A stretch of 64,000 nt of DNA from Pseudomonas lopnurensis (GCF_015070855.1 NZ_JADDIX010000099.1:16997-80996), one strand, 5' to 3'; positions 14,155-29,797 are shown, counted from the first letter of the stretch. Program-made: numbers and translations. The notes: generated by a model from the letters alone, not told the origin.

Positions 14155-14586
14155 AATTCCCGCAGGGACTCCTCGCGCCCGGGGGGTGCAACGGAGCCCC
14201 TCGATCGTCCGTGATCGGGCACGCGCGCAGCGCGAACTCTGAAGAGCGGCCCATGGCCTAATGCCGTTCAGATAAGCACAGAGAGTACTTCATAGGAGCG
14301 GACCATGCGCGCGGATCGCGGGCATGGCCCGCTCCTACACGAGATCCTGCACCCAGCTTGTGGCTTTAAGTGAACAGCAGTAGCCCATGGCCGCTCTTTT
14401 TCGTTGCGCCGCAGCAAGGCGCCCGGGCGCAGGGTCTATGCTTCACGGTAACCTGATCGCAGGGCGGTGGAACGCCTGCCGCCGCGATGGGTTCGAATGC
14501 AACGTCTGCCAGGCGCTTGGGTTGGTTGTTCGGTTCGCCTGTTGGACAGGGCTCTGTAAACCAACAAGACAGACGAGGTATCTGCC
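14155..14586. other. Intergenic region upstream of acsA
   Basis: This 432-bp gap has no convincing gene. Its first half holds the second copy of the composite REP-type repeat (14274-14371). The second half is the presumed acsA promoter region; an RBS-like GACGAGG lies about 8 bases before the acsA start. No sigma-54 or other specific promoter motif was recognised. Confidence 0.5.
14274..14371. repeat. REP-type composite repeat, copy 2
   Basis: Same order of parts as 9433-9530: TAAGCACAGAGAGTAC, palindrome TAGGAGCGGACC ... GGCCCGCTCCTA, then ATCCTGCACCCAGCTT. The flanks are as conserved as the hairpin, which marks it as one mobile or duplicated unit. Confidence 0.8.
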
Positions 14587-16542
<1,956 letters not shown>

Positions 16543-16633
16543 GGCGGCCTCCCTGGACAGCGGCAGGCACACACCGAACCCGTGGGATGCGCGCCCTCGC
16601 AGCGTTGCCTCGACTCGGGAGAAGCGCACGAGC

Positions 16634-16715
16634 CTAGGAGCCTGGGGGACGCCTAGTCCTTGCTGGCGATCCCGGTCACCATCGCCGATGATCGCCAGCA
16701 AGCTGGCTCCTACAA
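16634..16715. repeat. REP-like palindrome downstream of acsA
   Basis: CTAGGAGCC at the left and GGCTCCTAC at the right enclose a second stem TTGCTGGCGAT / ATCGCCAGCAA. It lies between convergent genes and may serve as an RNA 3'-end stabiliser. Confidence 0.75.
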
Positions 16716-16750
16716 CATAATGTGAGTCAACACGCTAACCAAGCAGGCCA

Positions 16751-17113
16751 CTAGACCCCGGCCGGCGGCGTCTTCAGCGTGTCGCTACCGACCACCGTCG
16801 CGCTGCCGGTGGCGGCCTGGGCACTGGCGTTCAACTGCTGCTGCTCGGCGTCGGAACGCTCCAGCGGCAACTGATGGGAGCGGCCTTCGGCCATCCCCGC
16901 CTGTTCGTTGATTTCGTTGAAGACACGCTTGGCTTCGCAATGGCCGGAGACTCCGCGCGCCAGCGCCATGCCGCCCATGGCCAGCTGCAGCAGACCGCCC
17001 AGGCCGCCGCGGCGCAGGCCCTTGCCGAGAAAATACAGGCCACCGGCGAGGGAGACGGCGCGCTCCCAGCCATGGACGTTCTGTGCGGATCGGTTCGAAG
17101 AGGTGTGGTTCAT
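16751..17113 (-). CDS. Small membrane protein, DUF2892/YgaP-like
   Basis: A 120-residue protein. Residues 1-62 resemble the DUF2892 inner-membrane family: WERAVSLAGGLYFLGKGLRRGGLGGLLQLAMGGMALARGVSGHCEAKR contains two glycine-rich hydrophobic segments. The C-terminal 60 residues are polar and rich in Q, A and S (QQQLNASAQAATG) and look disordered. The start at 17113 (MNHTSSNRSAQNVHGWERA) matches this family, whereas the longer frame upstream runs through repeat sequence. Its function is unknown. Confidence 0.75.
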   Translation of the reverse strand: MNHTSSNRSAQNVHGWERAVSLAGGLYFLGKGLRRGGLGGLLQLAMGGMALARGVSGHCEAKRVFNEINEQAGMAEGRSHQLPLERSDAEQQQLNASAQAATGSATVVGSDTLKTPPAGV

Positions 17114-17212
17114 TGCGTGGGCTCCGACAAGGGCATTCCCAATGACTGACTCTCGCCGACGGAACCCGTTCGCTGCCACAGGTCGGCAGCCCGCGGATGT
17201 CATCCGGCAACC

Positions 17213-17343
17213 GTAGGTTGGGTTGAGCGAAGCGAAGCCCAACAGGCGTGGTAATGGGCAATGGATTTGGCCCCGGTTGGCGTTGGCGTGGCGTTGGGCT
17301 TCGGCGCTGCGCACCTCGACGGAACGCCGCCCGACCCAACCAA
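17213..17343. repeat. GTTGGG/CCCAAC palindromic repeat (family C)
   Basis: Begins GTAGGTTGGGTTGAGCGAAG and contains GCGAAGCCCAAC, then continues to CGCCCGACCCAACC, giving nested palindromes. Related shorter copies are at 4830-4855, 37809-37834 and 43830-43860. Confidence 0.75.
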
Positions 17344-17371
17344 TGTGCGCGCCCCGCGCTGTGCCCCGACG

Positions 17372-19405
17372 CTACTCGGCCATGCCGAACACCTTGAGCA
17401 GGAACGCATATTCCAGCGCCACGTCCTTGAGCGCCTGGTAGCGTCCGCTCATGCCGCCATGGCCGGCGCCGAACTCGGTCTTGAGCAGCAACAGGTTGTC
17501 GTCGGCGCGGGTGGCGCGCAGCTTGGCTACCCATTTGGCCGCTTCCCAATATTGCACACGGCTGTCGTTGTAGCCGGCCACCGCCAGCAGAGGCGGGTAG
17601 GCCTGGGCGCGGACGTTCTCGTAGGGCGCATAGGCCTTGATGCGCTCGTGCACTTCCGGATGGTTGGGATCGCCCCATTCGTCGTATTCGGTCACGGTCA
17701 GCGGCAGGTCGGCGTTGAGCATGGTGTTGAGCACGTCGACGAAGGGCACCTCGGCGATGGCCGCGCCGAACAGTTCCGGGCGCAGGTTGAGCACCGCGCC
17801 GATCAGCAGCCCGCCGGCGCTGCCGCCGCTGATGGCCAGGCGCTGCGGCGTGGCGTAGCCGTCGGCCAGGAGCTTCTCGGCGCAGACGATGAAGTCATTG
17901 AAGGTGTTCGGCTTGTGCTCCAGCTTGCCGGCGCGGTACCAGGCCTCGCCAAGATCACCGCCGCCTCGCACATGGGCGATGGCGAAGACGAAACCGCGGT
18001 CGAGCAGCGACAGCCGCGCATGCGAGAACCAGGGATCGAGACTGTGGCCGTAGGCGCCATAGCCGTAGAGGTAGAGCGGGGCCGGTTTGCCGAAACTGTC
18101 GCGGCGCGCCACCAGGCTGATGGGAATCCGCGTGCCGTCTGCGGCCGTGGCCCAGATCCGCCGGCTTTCATAGGCGTCGGCGTCGAACGGCCCTTCCACC
18201 GGGGTTTCCTTGAGCACGGCCTGGGTGCCGTCGGCCAGGGTCAGCTGGCGGATCTGCGCGGGGCGGTTGAGGGCCTCGTAGCGCAGGCGGATCACCGTGC
18301 TGGTGAACTCCAGCGAATTCTGTACGTGCAGGCTGTAAGCCGCATCGGGCAGCTGCAGGCGATAGGGCTGGATGCCCTGAGGGCGTACCTCGATCACCGG
18401 CAGGCCGCTTTCACGCAGGGTCAGGGTGATCGCCTCGGCGTTCAGGCTGACGTCCTCGAGCATCACCGTCTCGCTGTGCGGCACCAGTGCCTGCCAGTGC
18501 TCGCGGCCCGGCTGCGCCTCGCCGGCGCGGTAGAGGGCGAAGTTGATCCCGGCCTGGTTGCTGCGGATCAGCCAGCTCCACTGGCCCTCGTACAGACCGT
18601 GATCGGGAAAGTACTCGTGGTCCTCCTGACGCGGCGCCAGGCACGTCCAGCGACCCTGCGGCTCGTCGGCCGAAAGTATCCAGGCTTCGCTGGTGGTCTT
18701 GCTGTGGGAGAGGATCACCAACTGACGCTCGGAGCTGGAGCGGTAGCAGTGCACGAAGAAACGCCCGTCCGGGTCGTGGAAGACCTCGCTGCTGCCGCTC
18801 TCGCCGAGGCGATGACGGTATATCTTGTGTGGCCGGTGGGTCTCGTCGAGTTCGCCGTAGAACAGCGTCTGGCTGTCGTTGGCCCAGGTCATGCTGCCGT
18901 CGCAGTCGTCGAAGGGCAGGGCGCTGACCTCGCCGTTGGCCAGGTCCTTGACGAACAGCTGGTAGATCTCGTCGCCCTCGCGGTCGAGGCTGTAGGCCAG
19001 CTTGCCGTGATCCTGGCTGATGCTGAAGGCCCCCAGCGAGAGAAAGCCGCCGCCGGCCAGTTCATTGGGATCGAGCAGCAGCTGCTCGGCACTCTCGTCG
19101 ACGCTCAGCGAACCGTCCAGCGGGCGCGGGCAACGATAGTGACGCGGATATTCGTCGCCAGCCGTGGTGCGCTGGTAGTACAGCCACGGGCCCCAGGGCG
19201 AGGGCAGGGAAAGATCGGTTTCGCGGATGCGGCCCTTGATCTCCTGGAACAACGTTTCGCGCAGTTCGGCCTGATCGGCGAGCTGTTCTTCGAGGTAAGC
19301 GTTTTCTGCCTTCAGGTAGGCCAGTACGTCTTCGGCGTCGCGATTCTCCAGCCAGCGATAGGGATCGGTGCCGGTGTCGGCGCGGGCAATGGGGGCTTGG
19401 GACAT
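17372..19405 (-). CDS. ptrB: Oligopeptidase B (prolyl oligopeptidase family, S9A)
   Basis: A 677-residue serine peptidase with an N-terminal beta-propeller (repeated strand pairs up to about residue 400) and a C-terminal alpha/beta-hydrolase domain. The nucleophile serine lies in SGGSAGG, the aspartate in AGYNDSRVQYWE and the histidine in GAGHGGMSGRY; VRGGGDLGEAWYRAGK is a typical oligopeptidase B segment. It cleaves short peptides after basic residues in the cytosol. There is no signal peptide. It is monocistronic, with a long gap to fadB on the other strand. Confidence 0.93.
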   Translation of the reverse strand: MSQAPIARADTGTDPYRWLENRDAEDVLAYLKAENAYLEEQLADQAELRETLFQEIKGRIRETDLSLPSPWGPWLYYQRTTAGDEYPRHYRCPRPLDGSLSVDESAEQLLLDPNELAGGGFLSLGAFSISQDHGKLAYSLDREGDEIYQLFVKDLANGEVSALPFDDCDGSMTWANDSQTLFYGELDETHRPHKIYRHRLGESGSSEVFHDPDGRFFVHCYRSSSERQLVILSHSKTTSEAWILSADEPQGRWTCLAPRQEDHEYFPDHGLYEGQWSWLIRSNQAGINFALYRAGEAQPGREHWQALVPHSETVMLEDVSLNAEAITLTLRESGLPVIEVRPQGIQPYRLQLPDAAYSLHVQNSLEFTSTVIRLRYEALNRPAQIRQLTLADGTQAVLKETPVEGPFDADAYESRRIWATAADGTRIPISLVARRDSFGKPAPLYLYGYGAYGHSLDPWFSHARLSLLDRGFVFAIAHVRGGGDLGEAWYRAGKLEHKPNTFNDFIVCAEKLLADGYATPQRLAISGGSAGGLLIGAVLNLRPELFGAAIAEVPFVDVLNTMLNADLPLTVTEYDEWGDPNHPEVHERIKAYAPYENVRAQAYPPLLAVAGYNDSRVQYWEAAKWVAKLRATRADDNLLLLKTEFGAGHGGMSGRYQALKDVALEYAFLLKVFGMAE

Positions 19406-23189
<3,784 letters not shown>

Positions 23190-23268
23190 CAGACAGATGC
23201 AAATGACTGCGCTAGGCTGACAGCCATTCCGCTAGCTTGCGGGAACATGTTCAGCCGGTGCATGGAAG

Positions 23269-23299
23269 CCGGGGCCTGGTGCCCCGGTTTTTCTTTTTT
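23269..23299 (+). terminator. Rho-independent terminator after fadA
   Basis: Stem CCGGGGC/GCCCCGG with loop CTGGT, followed by a T-rich run (TTTTTCTTTTTT). It closes the fadBA operon, just before the DUF1653 gene. Confidence 0.9.
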
Positions 23300-23319
23300 G
23301 TGTTTGCGGGGAGGTAGGC

Positions 23320-23553
23320 ATGCAGTTGCAGCCGGGGCGTTATCGCCATTACAAGGGGCCTGAATATCGCGTATTCGCCGTGGCGCGGCATTCCGAGACC
23401 GAGGAGTGGATGGTGTTCTACCAGGCGCTCTACGGGGATTACGGCCTCTGGGTGCGCCCGTTGTCGATGTTCAGCGAAACCGTCGAGGTTGACGGCGAAA
23501 CCGTTCCGCGGTTCGCGCTGATCGAGGCCGAACCGAGCCTCTTTGAGGGCTGA
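23320..23553 (+). CDS. DUF1653 family protein
   Basis: A 77-residue protein almost entirely made of a DUF1653 domain: GRYRHYKGPEYRVFAVARHSETEEWMVFYQALYGDYGLWVRPLSMFSETVE. Proteins of this family are small, probably cytosolic, and have no established function. P. aeruginosa carries such a gene between fadA and topA (PA3012). It starts only 20 bp after the fadA terminator, so its promoter must overlap that terminator or it depends on read-through. Confidence 0.85.
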   Translation: MQLQPGRYRHYKGPEYRVFAVARHSETEEWMVFYQALYGDYGLWVRPLSMFSETVEVDGETVPRFALIEAEPSLFEG

Positions 23554-23838
23554 GCCGGCATGCGGCCAGCAGCCTCGCGCTTGACCTCAGCTCCATCGCC
23601 ACTATATATAGCGGTGCTTTTTAGACAGAGCGAAAACTTCAGCGTCCGGTTCACGGGCATTCAGTGGTGCTGATTCGCGCCAGGCGTTATCGGGGAGAAC
23701 GAGTGGGCTTGTGGGCCGCCGTTCGCAAATTCCACGCTAGCGTTCGCTGATGCCTTGCCGACTGCCGCTGGCATTGGTATTCGAACTGCCGAAAGGCGCC
23801 GCCTCTGTTCACCTCTCGATTCAGGAACTCTCCTCTCC

Positions 23839-26439
23839 ATGGGTAAATCGCTGGTCATCGTGGAATCACCGGCCAAGGCCAAGACAATCAACAAGTATTT
23901 GGGCAACCAGTACGTGGTGAAGTCGAGTATCGGCCATATCCGCGACCTTCCCACCAGCGGCTCGGCCAGCAAGGAGCCGGTCAAGCGCGGCAAGGCCGCC
24001 GCCGAGGCGCCTGTGCTGTCGCCCAAGGAAAAGGCCAAGCGCCAGCTCGTCGCGCGCATGGGCGTCGACCCGGAGCACGGCTGGAAGGCCAAGTACGAGA
24101 TCCTGCCCGGCAAGGAGAAGGTGATCGAGGAGTTGCGCCGCCTGGCCAAGGAAGCCGACACCATCTATCTCGCGACCGACTTGGATAGAGAGGGGGAGGC
24201 CATCGCCTGGCACCTGCGCGAGTCCATCGGTGGCGATGACGGCCGCTACAAGCGCGTGGTGTTCAACGAGATCACCAAGAAGGCGATCCAGGAAGCGTTC
24301 TCGCAGCCTGGCGAACTTGATCTGAATCGAGTCAACGCGCAGCAGGCTCGTCGCTTTCTCGACCGCGTGGTCGGCTACATGGTGTCGCCGCTGCTCTGGC
24401 AGAAGATCGCCCGTGGCTTGTCCGCCGGCCGTGTGCAGTCGGTGGCGGTGAAGCTGGTGGTCGAGCGCGAGCGCGAGATCCGCGCCTTCGTGCCGGAAGA
24501 ATACTGGGAAGTGCATGCCGACCTGGCGACCGCGCAGCAGGCCAAGGTGCGTTTCGAAGTCGCGCGCGAGAACGGCGAAGCCTTCAAGCCGCTGAACGAG
24601 GCGCAGGCCACTGCCGCGCTGGAGAAGCTCAAGGACGCCCGCTACAGCGTCAGCAAACGCGAAGACAAGCCGACCAGCAGCAAGCCGTCCGCACCCTTCA
24701 TTACTTCGACGCTGCAGCAGGCGGCCAGCAATCGCCTCGGCTTCGGCGTGAAGAAGACCATGATGATGGCCCAGCGTCTCTACGAGGCGGGCTACATCAC
24801 CTACATGCGTACCGACTCGACCAACCTCTCGGCCGATGCGATCGGCATGGTGCGCGGCTTCATTGAGGACGAGTTCGGCAACAAGTACCTGCCCGAAAAG
24901 CCGAACGTCTATTCGAGCAAGGAGGGCGCCCAGGAGGCGCACGAGGCGATCCGCCCGTCCGACGTCAATCTGCGGCCCAACCAGCTGTCCGGTATGGAGC
25001 GTGACGCCGAGCGCCTGTACGAGCTGATCTGGCGCCAGTTCGTCGCCTGCCAGATGCCACCGGCGCAGTACCTGTCCACCAGCGTGACGGTCAGCGCCGG
25101 TGACTTCGAGCTGCGCGCCAAGGGCCGCATCCTCAAGTTCGACGGCTACACCAAGGTCATGCCGCAGCAGAGCAAGTCCGGCGAAGACGACGTACTGCCG
25201 GAGATGAACAAGGGCGACGACATGAAGCTGCTCAAGCTCGACCCGAGCCAGCACTTCACCAAGCCACCGGCACGCTATTCGGAAGCCAGCCTGGTCAAGG
25301 AGATGGAAAAGCGCGGCATCGGCCGGCCATCGACCTACGCGGCGATCATCTCGACCATTCAGGATCGCGGTTATGTCTCGCTGCACAACCGTCGCTTCTA
25401 TTCCGAGAAGATGGGCGACATCGTCACCGAGCGTCTTTCCGAAAGCTTCAACAACCTGATGGACTACGGCTTCACCGCCGGCATGGAAGAGCACCTGGAC
25501 GACGTCGCCCAGGGCGAGCGCGACTGGAAGCACGTGCTCGACGAGTTCTACGGTGATTTCCGCAAGAAGCTGGACGTCGCCGAGGCCAGCGAGAACGGCA
25601 TGCGCGCCAACCAGCCGACGCTGACCGACATTTCGTGCAAGGTCTGCGGTCGGCCGATGATGATCCGCACCGCCTCGACCGGCGTGTTCCTCGGCTGCTC
25701 CGGCTACAGCCTGCCGCCGAAGGAGCGCTGCAAGTCCACCGTCAACCTGATCCCCGGCGACGAGATCGCCGCCGACGACGAGGGCGAATCCGAATCCCGG
25801 GTGCTGCTGGGCAAGCATCGCTGCCCGATCTGCAGCACCGCGATGGACGCCTACCTGCTCGACGAGACGCACAAGCTGCACATCTGCGGCAACAACCCGG
25901 ATTGCTCCGGCTACGAGATCGAGGAAGGCCAGTACCGCATCAAGGGCTACGAAGGCCCGAGCCTGGAGTGCGACAAGTGCGGCAGCGAGATGCAGCTCAA
26001 GACCGGCCGTTTCGGCAAGTTCTTCGGTTGCACCAATGCCGAGTGCAAGAACACCCGCAAGCTGCTGAAGAACGGCGAGCCCGCCCCGCCGAAGATGGAC
26101 GCGGTGAAGATGCCGGAGCTCAAGTGCGAGAAGGTCGACGACACCTACGTGTTGCGTGACGGCGCGTCCGGCCTGTTCCTGGCGGCCAGCCAGTTCCCGA
26201 AGAACCGCGAAACCCGCGCGCCGCTGGTGCAGGAGCTGATTCCGCACAGGGACGAGATCGATCCCAAGTACCACTTCCTGCTGGACGCACCGCAGCAGGA
26301 TCCGGAAGGCCGCCCGGCGGTGATCCGCTACAGCCGCAAGACCAAGGAACAGTACGTGCAGTCCGAAGTCAGCGGCAAGCCCACCGGCTGGAAGGCCTTC
26401 TACGACGGCGGCAAGTGGAAGGTCGAAGACAAGCGCTGA
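23839..26439 (+). CDS. topA: DNA topoisomerase I
   Basis: An 866-residue type IA topoisomerase that relaxes negative supercoils. The N-terminal Toprim domain has [14 protein letters not shown] and [16 protein letters not shown]; the active-site tyrosine is Tyr322 in [10 protein letters not shown]. Three C-terminal zinc-finger-like segments follow, with cysteine pairs CKVCG, CPIC and CDKC, then a topoisomerase C-terminal repeat ending in [11 protein letters not shown]. The ATG at 23839 begins [15 protein letters not shown] as in relatives. It stands between fadA and lexA as in P. aeruginosa (PA3011). A TATATATAG patch at about 23604 may be the promoter. Confidence 0.97.
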   Translation: MGKSLVIVESPAKAKTINKYLGNQYVVKSSIGHIRDLPTSGSASKEPVKRGKAAAEAPVLSPKEKAKRQLVARMGVDPEHGWKAKYEILPGKEKVIEELRRLAKEADTIYLATDLDREGEAIAWHLRESIGGDDGRYKRVVFNEITKKAIQEAFSQPGELDLNRVNAQQARRFLDRVVGYMVSPLLWQKIARGLSAGRVQSVAVKLVVEREREIRAFVPEEYWEVHADLATAQQAKVRFEVARENGEAFKPLNEAQATAALEKLKDARYSVSKREDKPTSSKPSAPFITSTLQQAASNRLGFGVKKTMMMAQRLYEAGYITYMRTDSTNLSADAIGMVRGFIEDEFGNKYLPEKPNVYSSKEGAQEAHEAIRPSDVNLRPNQLSGMERDAERLYELIWRQFVACQMPPAQYLSTSVTVSAGDFELRAKGRILKFDGYTKVMPQQSKSGEDDVLPEMNKGDDMKLLKLDPSQHFTKPPARYSEASLVKEMEKRGIGRPSTYAAIISTIQDRGYVSLHNRRFYSEKMGDIVTERLSESFNNLMDYGFTAGMEEHLDDVAQGERDWKHVLDEFYGDFRKKLDVAEASENGMRANQPTLTDISCKVCGRPMMIRTASTGVFLGCSGYSLPPKERCKSTVNLIPGDEIAADDEGESESRVLLGKHRCPICSTAMDAYLLDETHKLHICGNNPDCSGYEIEEGQYRIKGYEGPSLECDKCGSEMQLKTGRFGKFFGCTNAECKNTRKLLKNGEPAPPKMDAVKMPELKCEKVDDTYVLRDGASGLFLAASQFPKNRETRAPLVQELIPHRDEIDPKYHFLLDAPQQDPEGRPAVIRYSRKTKEQYVQSEVSGKPTGWKAFYDGGKWKVEDKR

Positions 26440-26716
26440 TGGCTCTTGCGGAGCCTATCCGGCTACGGGGCGGCGTCGCGGTTGTGCTGTCGTGGTCTGG
26501 CGCGACGCCGCGCGAGGGTTCATTCTTCGCAACAACCCCGGGGCAATCGCGCCATGTGCTCGAAGAGCCGGAAACAGCGCTGGAGGCTGGACGACAAGCG
26601 GCCCGGGGCTGGGCGAACACCGGCTCCGGTTTCCAGCGCTTTTCTCGAGTGGCCGTTGCGAAATGACGCCATAGGCGCGATTGCCCTGGCAACACCCCCC
26701 TTTCGGAGAGCATCCC
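26440..26716 (+). other. Structured intergenic region with crossing inverted repeats
   Basis: This 277-bp region without a gene holds a perfect 13-bp inverted repeat (GGGCAATCGCGCC at 26541-26553 and its complement at 26674-26686). It also holds an 8-bp one (TTCGCAAC at 26526 and GTTGCGAA at 26655), a 7-bp one (GAGCCGG/CCGGCTC) and a 9-bp one (AGCGCTGGA/TCCAGCGCT at 26576 and 26632, the latter followed by TTTT). Some pairs cross, so alternative folds are possible: a topA terminator or a structured RNA. Confidence 0.45.
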
Positions 26717-27235
26717 ATGGCTTACGAGCTCTACACCCGCACCAACCAGAAGATCTTTTTCGCCGGTCTGTCGCTGGATGGCTGGCGCAAGGCCGAAGAG
26801 GCCGCGTCGCTGAATTCCCAGGGGTTGATCCAGGCCGAGCGCGAGGCCTGCCTGTTCCACCTCTATGGCGCCTTGCTGGGGCTGTGCCACGAAATCGCCG
26901 GGTACTATCGCACGCCCGGCGCGGATGCCCGCGCGGTGGAGGCGTTCCTCGCCCGTGGCATGCTCGAAGCGGCACCGAGTCCTGAACTCGCCGAGCTGGT
27001 GGAACTGTCCGAGCAGCCGGACACCTGGCTGTCCCGGTTGCTCGGCGCCTACGGCGCGCTGTTCGCGGCGCCGCGTCCGCCTGCGAAGGCCAAGAGCGAT
27101 CCGCGCCAGCCGCTGATCGAGGCGGTCAGCCTCGAAGAGGATATTCCTCCCTTGCCACGGGCCGAACTGGAAGCCTGGCGGCAGAACCTGAAAGGGCTGG
27201 CGTTGCGTTTTCGCGAATCGCTCACCGAGTGGTGA
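26717..27235 (+). CDS. Conserved Pseudomonas protein downstream of topA (DUF6586-like)
   Basis: A 172-residue cytosolic protein, mostly helical and acidic. It begins MAYELYTRTNQKIFFAGLSLDGWRKAEEA and has a central ACLFHLYGALLGLCHEIAGYY helix pair and a C-terminal LPRAELEAWRQNLKGLALRFRESL segment. P. aeruginosa has a hypothetical gene in the same position (PA3010). No catalytic motif is visible and the function is unknown. The start at 26717 is preceded by CGGAGAG and gives an N-terminus free of the repeat-derived residues found in the longer frame. Confidence 0.8.
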   Translation: MAYELYTRTNQKIFFAGLSLDGWRKAEEAASLNSQGLIQAEREACLFHLYGALLGLCHEIAGYYRTPGADARAVEAFLARGMLEAAPSPELAELVELSEQPDTWLSRLLGAYGALFAAPRPPAKAKSDPRQPLIEAVSLEEDIPPLPRAELEAWRQNLKGLALRFRESLTEW

Positions 27236-27316
27236 GCGCTTCGCGGGGGTGCCGCTATCACGACCTTGGAACGGCCAGTTTCAGTTCGACAATAGGCCCG
27301 GCAATGCCGCTCATTC

Positions 27317-28156
27317 CTAACCTCGCGGCCTGATCAGCAATACCAGCGCGATGCCGCCGAGGATGGCCGCGCCGGACACGATCAGCGTCGCCGTCACGGG
27401 CTCGCCCAGCAGCAGGGCACCGGCGAGAGCGGTAAGCAACGGCACGCTGAGCTGTACGCTGGCGGCCTGTATCGCTGCCAGACCAGGCATGGCCGCATAC
27501 CAGATGGCGTAGCCGACTCCGGAAGTCAGCGCGCCGGAGAGTAGCGCATAGATCACGCCAGCCGGGTCCCACTGCCGTTGCGTCATCAACGCCAGGCACA
27601 GCAGCGCGGCGAGCGGAGCGGCCCTGACGAAATTGCCGGCGGTTGCCGCGAGCGGGTTGCTGGCTGCGCGCCCCCGCAGTGAATATACGCCCCAGGCCAC
27701 GCCGGACAGCAGCATCAGCATGGCGCCATCGAGCGCCGGCGCGCGGCTGCCCGGCAGCAGCAGTACCAGTAGTCCGCCGAGGGCGAGCAGCAGCCCGCCT
27801 ATCTGTCCAGGACTGAACCGTTCGCCCCGCAGCGCCCCCCAGGCCAGCATGCTCAGCTGTACCGCACCGAACAACAGCAATGCGCCGGCGCCCGCGTCCA
27901 GACTGAGATAGGCGAAGGAAAAGCTCGCGGCGTAGACGAACAGGGCAAGCGCGCTGAACCAGTCCCCGCGCAGAGGTTCGCCGGCCTGGCCGATACGCAG
28001 CAACAACCAGAGTGTCAGCGCTCCGGCGAATAGGCGCAGCCCTGTGAAGCTGGCGGGGTCTATGCCGGTGTCCCTCAAGGCGATGCGACAGAGTATCGAG
28101 TTGCCCGCGAATGCAAGCATGGCGAGGGCGGTGAGCAGCAGGGTACGAGTCGTCAT
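27317..28156 (-). CDS. EamA/DMT-superfamily transporter
   Basis: A 279-residue inner-membrane protein with about ten hydrophobic segments arranged as two EamA repeats. The first repeat opens LLTALAMLAFAGNSILCRIAL and the second starts near GAMLMLLSGVAWGVYSLRGRA; GEPVTATLIVSGAAILGGIALVLL ends it. Members export amino acids, metabolites or drugs; the substrate is not evident. The start at 28156 (MTTRTLLLTAL) was chosen because the upstream extension is hydrophilic and unrelated. It is the one gene in the fadBA-lexA block on this strand that is not part of the usual P. aeruginosa order, so it may be an insertion. Confidence 0.85.
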   Translation of the reverse strand: MTTRTLLLTALAMLAFAGNSILCRIALRDTGIDPASFTGLRLFAGALTLWLLLRIGQAGEPLRGDWFSALALFVYAASFSFAYLSLDAGAGALLLFGAVQLSMLAWGALRGERFSPGQIGGLLLALGGLLVLLLPGSRAPALDGAMLMLLSGVAWGVYSLRGRAASNPLAATAGNFVRAAPLAALLCLALMTQRQWDPAGVIYALLSGALTSGVGYAIWYAAMPGLAAIQAASVQLSVPLLTALAGALLLGEPVTATLIVSGAAILGGIALVLLIRPRG

Positions 28157-28371
28157 GGGCAGTCCTTTCGGGGCGCATCCATACGCCCGTTTTTTGCTAC
28201 ATGCTACGTTGTCGACATCCCGACTTGCATGCTGCTTTTCATTGAGCGCTTTCATTCATTCGTATCAAGAGCGCATGGTTGTCGGATGGCTCAGGGCCTG
28301 CTTCGGTCGGCCAAAAGCTGTTCTGTCGGTACTCGGCTGTTACAATGCCGCCTTTCACGCGGAGCTGATCC

Positions 28372-28608
28372 ATGCCTACATCTTTTCTGGAAATCGTCGA
28401 GCTACCGGACGGGCGCATCGTGCTTCGTCGCGCCGAGGACGAGGAGGTGCTGGTCACGCTGGATTTCTCCGATGATGCCAAGCTGTTCCTGCAGGGGCAG
28501 CATGTGGAGATCGCCAAGGCAATGTTCAATGTCGGGGTGCAGATGGCCGGCCGCATGACGGAAGGCGATTTCGAACGGGAGGACGAGCAACCGCGCGTTC
28601 TGCATTGA
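28372..28608 (+). CDS. Conserved small protein next to sulA
   Basis: A 78-residue acidic protein: MPTSFLEIVELPDGRIVLRRAEDEEVLVTLDFSDDAKLFL, then GQHVEIAKAMFNVGVQMAGRM. P. aeruginosa has a hypothetical gene of this kind beside sulA (PA3009). It has a short beta-rich N-terminus and one C-terminal helix, no signal peptide and no known domain. A good -10 hexamer (TACAAT at 28341-28346) lies upstream. It converges with sulA. The function is unknown. Confidence 0.8.
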   Translation: MPTSFLEIVELPDGRIVLRRAEDEEVLVTLDFSDDAKLFLQGQHVEIAKAMFNVGVQMAGRMTEGDFEREDEQPRVLH

Positions 28609-28683
28609 GCCGGTGGCGGTCGGTGGCAGCAGGTCGAGGGCCTGCTTCGGGGGAGGGGCAGCACATTCCCTGTGCTTTGCGGC

Positions 28684-29154
28684 TCAACAACCCAGGCGGA
28701 TATTGAGGCTTTGCGCTTCGCCAAGCGCGGCGGCCGTGCGCAGCCTGTAGCGGGTGGCGGCGTCGAGTTGCCCGAGCCAGCTGATGACGGTATGGCTGCA
28801 ACCCGAAGCGAGTGCCTTGCAGGCAAGGGCCAGTGCACCTTCGGCATTGCGCGGTTGCAGCAGGATGATGCGTTCACGGTTCAGCCCGCACTTGCGCAGC
28901 CAGTTCTGCGAGAGAAAGGCGGGCGGGGCGATCAGGGTCAGCCAGCGGCTGTCCGCCGCATCACCGAGTTCGCGCAGGATGGGCGCGAGCAGCAGGTGGC
29001 AATGTTCGCTGCTGCCGCTGAGGCTCAGCTCGCTCAGGTATTCCTGCTCGGGCTTGCTGCGTGGCTTCATCTCGCCGAAGGGCGTCAGGCTATGGGCGAT
29101 GATGCCATCGAACAGGGAAAGTTGTGGTCGGGAAGTGCTGGTCTGATACTGCAT
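28684..29154 (-). CDS. sulA: SOS cell-division inhibitor SulA
   Basis: A 156-residue SulA. The central core shows LSLSGSSEHCHLLLAPILRELGDAADSRWLTLIAPP, and later ALACKALASGCSHTVISWLGQLDAATRYRLRTAAALG, the conserved part that contacts FtsZ. It blocks FtsZ polymerisation during DNA damage. It starts 10 bp after lexA and thus shares the LexA-controlled promoter, an arrangement typical of Pseudomonas and different from the separate sulA of enteric bacteria. Confidence 0.93.
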   Translation of the reverse strand: MQYQTSTSRPQLSLFDGIIAHSLTPFGEMKPRSKPEQEYLSELSLSGSSEHCHLLLAPILRELGDAADSRWLTLIAPPAFLSQNWLRKCGLNRERIILLQPRNAEGALALACKALASGCSHTVISWLGQLDAATRYRLRTAAALGEAQSLNIRLGC

Positions 29155-29164
29155 GAACTTCTCC

Positions 29165-29773
29165 TTAGCGGCGTATGACGCCGACGCTCAAGCCTTCTAT
29201 CACCAATTCCTGATGTTCGAGATCGACCTCGATGGGGGCAAATTCCGGGTTTTCCGCCAGCAGCCAGACTTTCTTGCCGTCGCGCTTGAAGCGCTTCACG
29301 GTGACCTCGTCGCCGACCCGCGCGACCACGATTTGGCCATTGCGCGCTTCACGGGTGGTATGCACGGCCAGCAGATCGCCATCGAAGATGCCGATATCCT
29401 TCATGCTCATGCCACGAACGCGCAGTAGATAATCGGCGCGTGGATGGAAAAAAGCGGGGTTGATCTGGCAGGATTCCTCGACATGCTGCTGGGCCAGGAT
29501 CGGCGCGCCAGCCGCGACGCGACCGATGATCGGCAAGCCGGAATCCTGGGTGGCGGGTTCGAAGTCGGGAATACGTATCCCGCGCGAGGCGCCGGGCGTC
29601 ATCTCGATGGCGCCTTTGCGAGCGAGAGCCTTGAGATGCTCCTCGGCCGCGTTGGGGGACTTGAAGCCGAGCGCCTGGGCGATTTCCGCGCGGGTAGGCG
29701 GATAACCGTTGTCTTCCAGGCAACGCTTGATGAAGGCGAGGATTTCCGACTGGCGAGGCGTCAGCTTGATCAT
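29165..29773 (-). CDS. lexA: LexA repressor
   Basis: A 202-residue LexA. The N-terminal winged helix is [36 protein letters not shown]. The self-cleavage bond lies in VAAGAP (Ala88-Gly89), and the catalytic dyad is Ser123 in GMSMKDIG and Lys160 in VTVKRFKR. It represses the SOS regulon until RecA-assisted autocleavage. Its own promoter has two CTG-N10-CAG boxes (29782-29797 and 29801-29816), so it is autoregulated. It is the first gene of the lexA-sulA operon and divergent from psrA. Confidence 0.98.
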   Translation of the reverse strand: MIKLTPRQSEILAFIKRCLEDNGYPPTRAEIAQALGFKSPNAAEEHLKALARKGAIEMTPGASRGIRIPDFEPATQDSGLPIIGRVAAGAPILAQQHVEESCQINPAFFHPRADYLLRVRGMSMKDIGIFDGDLLAVHTTREARNGQIVVARVGDEVTVKRFKRDGKKVWLLAENPEFAPIEVDLEHQELVIEGLSVGVIRR

Positions 29774-29781
29774 GGCGGTCT

Positions 29782-29797
29782 CTGTTCTTTTATACAG
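29782..29797 (-). promoter_or_regulatory. LexA box 1 (proximal to lexA)
   Basis: On the minus strand it reads CTGTATAAAAGAACAG, a CTG-N10-CAG SOS box ending 9 bp before the lexA start codon, where it would also block the ribosome-binding region and early transcription. Confidence 0.92.

Noticed and set aside
23866..26274. Long minus-strand frame opposite topA
   Set aside because: Codon-shadow of topA with no domain; the plus strand encodes an unmistakable topoisomerase.
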